Source: JBJXHG01 sp046160865 (GTDB taxonomy: Bacteria > Planctomycetota > UBA1135 > GCA-002686595). From it: a stretch of DNA of 64,000 nucleotides. This document shows positions 59,151 to 64,000 of the stretch, one piece after another (the stretch's first letter is position 1; each line of letters opens with the position of its first letter). Location of the stretch: assembly GCA_046160865.1 (NCBI GenBank), contig JBJXHG010000182.1, positions 1-64,000 of the forward strand, written 5' to 3'. The translations under genes and the position numbers were made by a program. Below the pieces are notes generated by a model, which saw nothing but the letters and a program-made list of their open reading frames with translations, was not told the DNA's origin and did no database searches.

Positions 59151-60178
59151 GCGACGCGAAGACCAAAGCGCCGCCGACAGGCGTCGAGAAGGTGGCGGCC
59201 TTCCTGCTCAGCCTCTCGAAGGACGACGCGGCGAAGCTCTTGAAGAGCCTCGACCCGAAGGTCGTTCCGCTCGTGGCCGCAGCGATGACGGAGCTCGACG
59301 CCGAGCACGCGACGAGCGCGGGTGTCGAGCGCTTGTACCTCGACCTCGCGAAGTCGCTGCACACGAAGACGGGACCGCAGGTGCCGGACGAAGGCGAGCT
59401 CGCCGCGATGCTCGACGCTGCGCTCGGCCGCACGCAAGCGCAGACGGTGCTGAGCGAGATCCGCGACCGCCGCCGTCGCGAGCGTCCATTCGCGAGCGTG
59501 GAAGCCGAGCCGCCGGCGCTGCTCACGCTCGCGTTGAAGGAAGAGTCGCCGGCCGTCGCGGCGCTCGTGCTCGCGCACATCGATCCCGAGCTGTCGGCCG
59601 AGATCCTGTCGCAGTTCGCGCCCGACGTCGCGCTCGACGTCGTGCGCCGCATGGCGACGCTCATCCCGCCGGGATCCGCGGCGCTCGGCAGCGTCGCGGA
59701 CAAGTTGCTCGAGCGCACGGCCGCGCTCGCGAAGGCGCCGATGCGCGGCGATCCCGCGCTGCGCCTGCAGTCGATCGCCACGATGCTCAACTTCTCGCAA
59801 GCCGAAGTCGGCAAGGCCGTGCTCGAAGGCCTGCAGACGAGCGACGAGCAGATGGCGGGCGAGATCCGTGAGTTCATGTTCACGTGGAACGATCTCGCGA
59901 CGGTCGACAAGCGCGCCATGCAGAAGATCCTGTCCTCGGTCGAGACGCGCTCGCTCGCGATCTCATTGAAGGCCTGCCCGCCCGACGTCGAAGCGAACAT
60001 CATGAAGAACCTGAGCGCACGCGTTCAGTCGATGGTCAAGGACGAGCGCGAGATGGCCGGGCCGATGCAGATGGCCGAGGTGCTCGCCGCGCGCTCCGAG
60101 ATCATGAAGAGCGTGCGTGCACTGATGGATTCCGGCGAGTTCGCCCCCGCGAAGAAGGGAGAAGAGCTTGTCCAGTGA
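59147..60178 (+). CDS. fliG: flagellar motor switch protein FliG
   Basis: A 343-residue rotor protein that links the MS ring to the C ring and interacts with the stator. The N-terminal domain starts VEKVAAFLLSLSKDDAAKLL. The middle domain has ALVLAHIDPELSAEILSQFA. The C-terminal torque domain includes EIREFMFTWNDLATVDKRAM and SLKACPPDVEANIMKNLSAR, with charged residues typical of stator contacts. The start codon overlaps fliF by four bases. Confidence 0.96.
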   Translation: MSDAKTKAPPTGVEKVAAFLLSLSKDDAAKLLKSLDPKVVPLVAAAMTELDAEHATSAGVERLYLDLAKSLHTKTGPQVPDEGELAAMLDAALGRTQAQTVLSEIRDRRRRERPFASVEAEPPALLTLALKEESPAVAALVLAHIDPELSAEILSQFAPDVALDVVRRMATLIPPGSAALGSVADKLLERTAALAKAPMRGDPALRLQSIATMLNFSQAEVGKAVLEGLQTSDEQMAGEIREFMFTWNDLATVDKRAMQKILSSVETRSLAISLKACPPDVEANIMKNLSARVQSMVKDEREMAGPMQMAEVLAARSEIMKSVRALMDSGEFAPAKKGEELVQ

Positions 60179-60719
60179 ATCGAGCGTCCTGCGCGCGCCC
60201 CCCACCGGAGTGCGTGTGGTCACGGAGTCGTCCGCGCAGCTCGTCGAGCGCTGGTCGCGCGCCGCGCTGGACGATGCGCGCGCCGCCGGTCGAGCCGACG
60301 CCGAAGCAGATCGTCTCGCAGCGTCCGCGCGCGCTCTCGACGCCGCGGTCGAACGGCTCGAATCCGCGCGCGCGCAGGCGACGGCCGACCTCGCGCACAC
60401 CGCCGTCGAGCTCGCCGTGCACATCGCACGCCACATCTTGCGCGCCGAGATCGACGCCGGGCACTACGACATCGAGCGCATCGTGCGCGAGACGCTGCAA
60501 GTCTCGGGCGTCGGACGCCGCTCGTGCGTCGTGCACCTCAATCCAGTCGACGCCGAGCGCCTGAAGCACGTCCCCTTCCGCGCGGCGACCGTGATCGAAC
60601 CCGATCACGAGATCGCGCGCGGCGACGTCCACGTCACGACTCCGTACGGCGTGCTCGTGCGCGAAGCCGAGGACGCCGCGCTCGCGGTCGCGGAGCGCAT
60701 TCGGAGGGACTTGCCGTGA
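60168..60719 (+). CDS. fliH: flagellar assembly protein FliH
   Basis: A 183-residue regulator of the FliI ATPase. The start is TTG 60168, supported by GAAGGGAG seven bases upstream, so it overlaps fliG by 11 bases. The sequence shows the long helical region typical of FliH (LAASARALDAAVERLESARA, ADLAHTAVELAVHIARHILR) and the C-terminal fold VHLNPVDAERLKHVPFRAA and TPYGVLVREAEDAA. The gene lies between fliG and fliI, as usual. Its end overlaps fliI as GTGA. Confidence 0.88.
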   Translation: MSSESSVLRAPPTGVRVVTESSAQLVERWSRAALDDARAAGRADAEADRLAASARALDAAVERLESARAQATADLAHTAVELAVHIARHILRAEIDAGHYDIERIVRETLQVSGVGRRSCVVHLNPVDAERLKHVPFRAATVIEPDHEIARGDVHVTTPYGVLVREAEDAALAVAERIRRDLP

Positions 60720-62086
60720 CGGCCGACGACGAAGCGGTCGGAACGCTGCCGAAGGCGCGCGCGCTCTTCGACGTCGGAAGCTGCGCGCCACACATCGAAT
60801 CGGGCGCACGCCCGATGTTCCGCGGGCGCGTCGACATCGTGTCCGGAGTGCTCGTCGAGGCAACCGGCATCCCGGCGGCGATGGGCGAGCTGTGCCGCAT
60901 CCAGCGACACTTCGGCGGCTCGATCGACGCCGAGGTCGTCGGCTTCCGCGGCGCGAGCACGCTGCTCATGCCGCACGGCGACATCCAAGGCATCGCCCCG
61001 AACCAAGAAGTGACGGCGCTCTCGCGTCCGTTCACGATCCCGGTCGGCGATCAGCTGCTCGGCCGCATGCTCGATGGCTTCGGCAAGCCGCTCGACGGCG
61101 GTGCCGCGCTGCGCTCGCGCGTCGAGTTGCCGGTCCGCCGTGACGCACCGGATCCGTTCACGCGTCCTCCGATCGAGGAGCGACTGCAGACCGGCGTGCG
61201 CGCGATCGACGGTCTCGCGACGCTCGGCCGCGGACAACGCCTCGGCATCTTTGCGGGCTCGGGCGTCGGCAAATCGTCGCTGCTCGGCCAAGTCACGCGC
61301 GGAACCGACGCCGACGTCGTCGTCGTCGCACTCGTCGGCGAGCGCGGACGCGAAGTCGGACCGTTCGTGCGCGAGGTGCTCGGCGAGCAACGCGCGCGGA
61401 AGTCGGTGCTCGTCGTGTCGACGTCCGATCGCGCCCCGATCGAGCGCTTCCTCGCGCCGTTCGTGGCCGTCACGGCCGCCGAGCATTTCCGCGACGAAGG
61501 CGCCGACGTGCTGCTCGTCATGGACTCGGTCACGCGTTTCGCCGCGGCGTCGCGCGAGATCGGCCTCGCGGCCGGCGAGCCGCCGACCGTGCGCGGCTAT
61601 CCGCCGAGCTTCTTCGCGACGGTGCCGAAGCTCGTCGAGCGCATGGGCCGCACGCCGCGCGGCAGCATCACCGGATTGCTCACGGTGCTGCTCGACGGCG
61701 ACGACCACAACGATCCCGTTGCGGACACGCTGCGTGGCTTGCTCGACGGCCACATGTTCCTGTCGCGCGAGATGGCGCAGTCCGGTCACTTTCCCGCGGT
61801 CGACGTGCTGTCGACGTTGTCGCGGCTCATGCCGGCACTCGTCGATCCGCGCCACAAGCACGCCGCGCAGACGGTGCGCACCCTGCTCGCCGCGTACAAA
61901 GAAGGCCGTGACCTCGTCGAGATCGGTGCGTACCGCGCCGGGACGAACGCGCGGCTCGATCAAGCGCTCGCACGCAAGGACGCGATCGACGCATTCCTGC
62001 GGCAGGCACCGGACGAAGTGTCGTCGTTCGAGGAGACGACCGAGCTCTTGGCGCGCATCACCGCCGGCCTGGAGGTTCTCGCGTGA
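60716..62086 (+). CDS. fliI: flagellum-specific ATPase FliI
   Basis: A 456-residue ATPase of the type III exporter. The Walker A motif AGSGVGKSS is at residues 180-188 and Walker B is VLLVMDSVTRFA. Conserved YPPSFFATVPKLVERMGRT and VLLDGDDHNDPVADTLRGLL are diagnostic of the FliI/F1-beta family. The N-terminal 20 residues probably bind FliH and the membrane. GTG 60716 overlaps the fliH stop. Confidence 0.96.
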   Translation: MTADDEAVGTLPKARALFDVGSCAPHIESGARPMFRGRVDIVSGVLVEATGIPAAMGELCRIQRHFGGSIDAEVVGFRGASTLLMPHGDIQGIAPNQEVTALSRPFTIPVGDQLLGRMLDGFGKPLDGGAALRSRVELPVRRDAPDPFTRPPIEERLQTGVRAIDGLATLGRGQRLGIFAGSGVGKSSLLGQVTRGTDADVVVVALVGERGREVGPFVREVLGEQRARKSVLVVSTSDRAPIERFLAPFVAVTAAEHFRDEGADVLLVMDSVTRFAAASREIGLAAGEPPTVRGYPPSFFATVPKLVERMGRTPRGSITGLLTVLLDGDDHNDPVADTLRGLLDGHMFLSREMAQSGHFPAVDVLSTLSRLMPALVDPRHKHAAQTVRTLLAAYKEGRDLVEIGAYRAGTNARLDQALARKDAIDAFLRQAPDEVSSFEETTELLARITAGLEVLA

Positions 62087-62574
62087 GCGCCTTTCGCTTC
62101 CGCATGGCGCGCCTGCAGCACGTGCGCGGGCTCGAGGAGCACATCGCGCGCGAGCTCTTCCTCACCGCCGATCGCGCGGCGCGCGAAGCCGAGAGCGCCG
62201 CCGACGCCGCGCGCGTCGCGATCACGAATGCCGAGCGCGAGCTGCGCGGCGTGCAATCGAAGCCGCGCATCGACATCGGCGAGCTGTTCGCGCACCAGCG
62301 CCATCTCGACCGGCGCCGCGAGCTGCGCGTCCAGGCGCTCGCTCGCGCGCGCGCGGTGCGGGCGCAAGCGGAGGCGTTGCGCAGCAAATGGTCGGAGCGA
62401 CGCCGCGAGCTGCGCGGGCTCGAGCGGCTCGAAGAACGCGATCGCGAGGCGTGGCGACAAGACGAACTCGTGCGGGAGACGCGCGAGCTCGACGAGATCG
62501 CCATCGCTCGCACCCGCAGGAACAAGCTCGAACGCGACTCCACGCTCGCGCTCTCGGCACAGGAGGTCACATGA
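62083..62574 (+). CDS. fliJ: flagellar export chaperone FliJ
   Basis: A 163-residue predicted coiled-coil protein that acts with FliI and escorts chaperones. The N-terminus FRFRMARLQHVRGLEEHIAR is typical of FliJ, followed by long charged helices (ADRAAREAESAADAARVAIT, ERRRELRGLERLEERDREAW). The start is GTG 62083, overlapping the fliI stop. It follows fliI as usual. Confidence 0.9.
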   Translation: MSAFRFRMARLQHVRGLEEHIARELFLTADRAAREAESAADAARVAITNAERELRGVQSKPRIDIGELFAHQRHLDRRRELRVQALARARAVRAQAEALRSKWSERRRELRGLERLEERDREAWRQDELVRETRELDEIAIARTRRNKLERDSTLALSAQEVT

Positions 62575-63347
62575 AACCCATCGTCACGTACGTGTTGTTC
62601 GGTCTCGGCGGCCTCACGTTGTTCGGCGGCGCATTCGTCGTGTCGAGCGCGCTCTCGGGCACGCCGCTGTACGAAGTCGCGTTCCTCAAGAACTTCGTGC
62701 CCGCGCCGGTCGAGCAAGGAGAGACGGACGGACCGCCGGATCACGAGTCCACGTCGGAGGAGCTCGCGGAGACGCACGACGAGCCGAAGCCCGCGCGCGA
62801 CGAGCACGCGCCTGCGACGAAGCGCGACTTGCAAGCAGTCGAAGCGAACATCGGCGTGCTCGGATCGTTCCTGCTGCCGTCGCCGATGTCCGCGACCGAG
62901 CTCGGAGAGCTGCAGAGCCAGTTGCGCCACATGGTCGAAGAGGTTCGTGGCCGCCTCGCGCGCATCGAAGAGCGCGAGCGCAAGCTCACGGAGTGGGAGA
63001 GCTCGCTCGAAGCGCGCTTCGCCGAGATCTCGCAGATGCGTCAACTCCTCGAGCGACACGAGCTCGAGCTGTCGATGCGCGAGGAGGAAGCGAAGCGCGA
63101 CGAGGACGCGAAGAGCGCGAGAGAGACGCAGAGTTGGAAGGAGCTCGCCAAGTTCTTCGAGGAGGGCGAGCCGGGCGATCTCGCGAAACGACTCGCGCAG
63201 TTCGAGCCGAAGGACGCGGTACGCATCCTGCTCGCGCTCGACGACGAGCGTGCGAGCGCGCTCGTCAACGCGCTGCCGCCCGAGAAGTACCACGCGTACC
63301 TCGAGGCGTATCGCGGCGAGATTCGCAAGCCGTCGGGCAAGCAGTGA
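62571..63347 (+). CDS. MotE-like membrane protein with coiled coil and MgtE_N-type C-terminus
   Basis: A 258-residue protein with an N-terminal membrane helix (about residues 5-27, VTYVLFGLGGLTLFGGAFVV), an acidic linker, a periplasmic coiled coil (residues about 115-185, LGELQSQLRHMVEEVRGRLA) and a C-terminal helical domain with LAKFFEEGEPGDLAKRLAQF and VRILLALDDERASALVNALP. This pattern matches the MotE/MgtE_N-type family that helps stator assembly in other bacteria. ATG 62571 overlaps fliJ as ATGA. The name is by similarity in layout and is tentative. Confidence 0.7.
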   Translation: MKPIVTYVLFGLGGLTLFGGAFVVSSALSGTPLYEVAFLKNFVPAPVEQGETDGPPDHESTSEELAETHDEPKPARDEHAPATKRDLQAVEANIGVLGSFLLPSPMSATELGELQSQLRHMVEEVRGRLARIEERERKLTEWESSLEARFAEISQMRQLLERHELELSMREEEAKRDEDAKSARETQSWKELAKFFEEGEPGDLAKRLAQFEPKDAVRILLALDDERASALVNALPPEKYHAYLEAYRGEIRKPSGKQ

Positions 63348-63418
63348 GCGCGTGGCAGCACGGTCAAGCGTTTCTCAGTCCTGGCCGATAGACCCGACGA
63401 CCAAGTCGAGCGCCGCCC

Positions 63419-64000
63419 TTGTCCGCATCCGTCACACACGAAGAAGCTGAAGCGATCCGCGCGGCGCTGCGTCCGGCCGAGAAGGCGCCGGCCGAGATCG
63501 CCGTGCGCGACTTCCGCCGTCCGCGCCGCGTGTCGCCCGCGCAGATCGAGAAGCTCGTGCTCGCGAGCGAGAAGGCGCTGCCGGACCTCGAGAAGTTGTT
63601 CGAGGGTTGGCTGCGCGAGCCGCACGAGGCGCGCGTCGTGTCGATCACCGAGATCGACGCGCGCGAGTTGCTCGCCGGACTCGTCGCGCCGATCGCCGTC
63701 GTCGCGTTCGAGTGCGGCGGGTCACCCGCATGGGCGACGTGGGACGCGGCGAGCGCCGTCGCGACGGCCGAGCTCGCGCTCGGCACCGTGCAAGTTGCCG
63801 AGCCGAAGGTGCGCACGCTCTCGAGCGTCGAGCTCACGATCCTCACGAGCATCGCGTCGCGCGCGATCACCGGCATCGCGAAAGCGCTCGGCGTCGAAGC
63901 GAAAGGCTTCGCGTGGATCCAGGACGTCGAAGGCTTGAAGTCGTCGCGGGAAGCACTCGGCGACGGCGATCCACAGCGGCTCGCAATCGACATCGCGCTC
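63419..64000 (+). CDS. fliM: flagellar motor switch protein FliM (3' end outside window)
   Basis: The first 194 codons of a FliM-like C-ring protein, open at the right edge. The likely start is TTG 63419, the only initiation-type codon after the in-frame TAG at 63389. The ribosome site is weak. The N-terminus VTHEEAEAIRAAL resembles the CheY-binding motif. RDFRRPRRVSPAQIEKL is the FliM signature following it, and VVSITEIDARELLAGL and SVELTILTSIASRAITGI represent the CheC-like middle domain. Its position after fliI-fliJ-MotE fits the flagellar cluster. Confidence 0.87.
   Translation, partial: MSASVTHEEAEAIRAALRPAEKAPAEIAVRDFRRPRRVSPAQIEKLVLASEKALPDLEKLFEGWLREPHEARVVSITEIDARELLAGLVAPIAVVAFECGGSPAWATWDAASAVATAELALGTVQVAEPKVRTLSSVELTILTSIASRAITGIAKALGVEAKGFAWIQDVEGLKSSREALGDGDPQRLAIDIAL

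Overview
The window is GC-rich, tightly packed bacterial DNA. No tRNA, rRNA, CRISPR array or autonomous insertion sequence was seen. I infer a motile member of the Planctomycetota. The reasons are a SigK-type ECF sigma factor overlapping a TPR-tailed Ser/Thr kinase, a secreted protein ending in a Cys/Gly module I associate with that phylum, and an ECF sigma factor fused to extracytoplasmic carboxypeptidase-regulatory-like repeats. The phylum is an inference, not something read directly.

Region 1 (1-32 kb) is mixed chromosomal content. It holds ribBA (cut by the left edge), a HEAT-repeat/cyclophilin lipoprotein, an anchored trypsin-like protease, a repeat-rich anchored protein, a thioredoxin-like/purH pair, a sulfatase-fold protein lacking catalytic residues, the kinase/sigma pair, prfB with its programmed +1 frameshift, a secreted M24 peptidase, the ECF-sigma fusion, sfsA, a HAD phosphatase, two serine hydrolases, an M1 peptidase operon and an SGNH hydrolase. 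flgM lies apart from the other flagellar genes, under a convincing sigma-28 promoter. A roughly 180-bp MITE-like element sits exactly on the stop codon of the HAD gene.

Region 2 (32-47 kb, all minus strand) is flagellar. The order of transcription is fliC, fliC, fliD, fliS, a FliT-like gene, then fliO-P-Q-R-flhB-flhA-flhF-flhG, a small membrane protein, fliA, and four uncharacterised genes whose ends overlap (two small proteins and two lipoproteins). A second MITE-like element is inserted at the -35 box of the fliD promoter.

Region 3 (47-64 kb, all plus strand) begins with a regulatory block: a sigma-54 activator, a histidine kinase relative without catalytic residues, a receiver fused to an RsbW/SpoIIAB-like ATPase, three envelope proteins of unknown role (one with an STN-like domain plus TPRs), a PAS histidine kinase and a second sigma-54 activator. 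It runs on, often with start and stop codons overlapping, into flgB, flgC, fliE-F-G-H-I-J, a MotE-like gene and fliM (cut by the right edge). The arrangement suggests that the regulators and the three envelope proteins control or check early basal-body assembly, with FliA and FlgM governing late genes. Rod, hook, stator and chemotaxis genes are not in the window.
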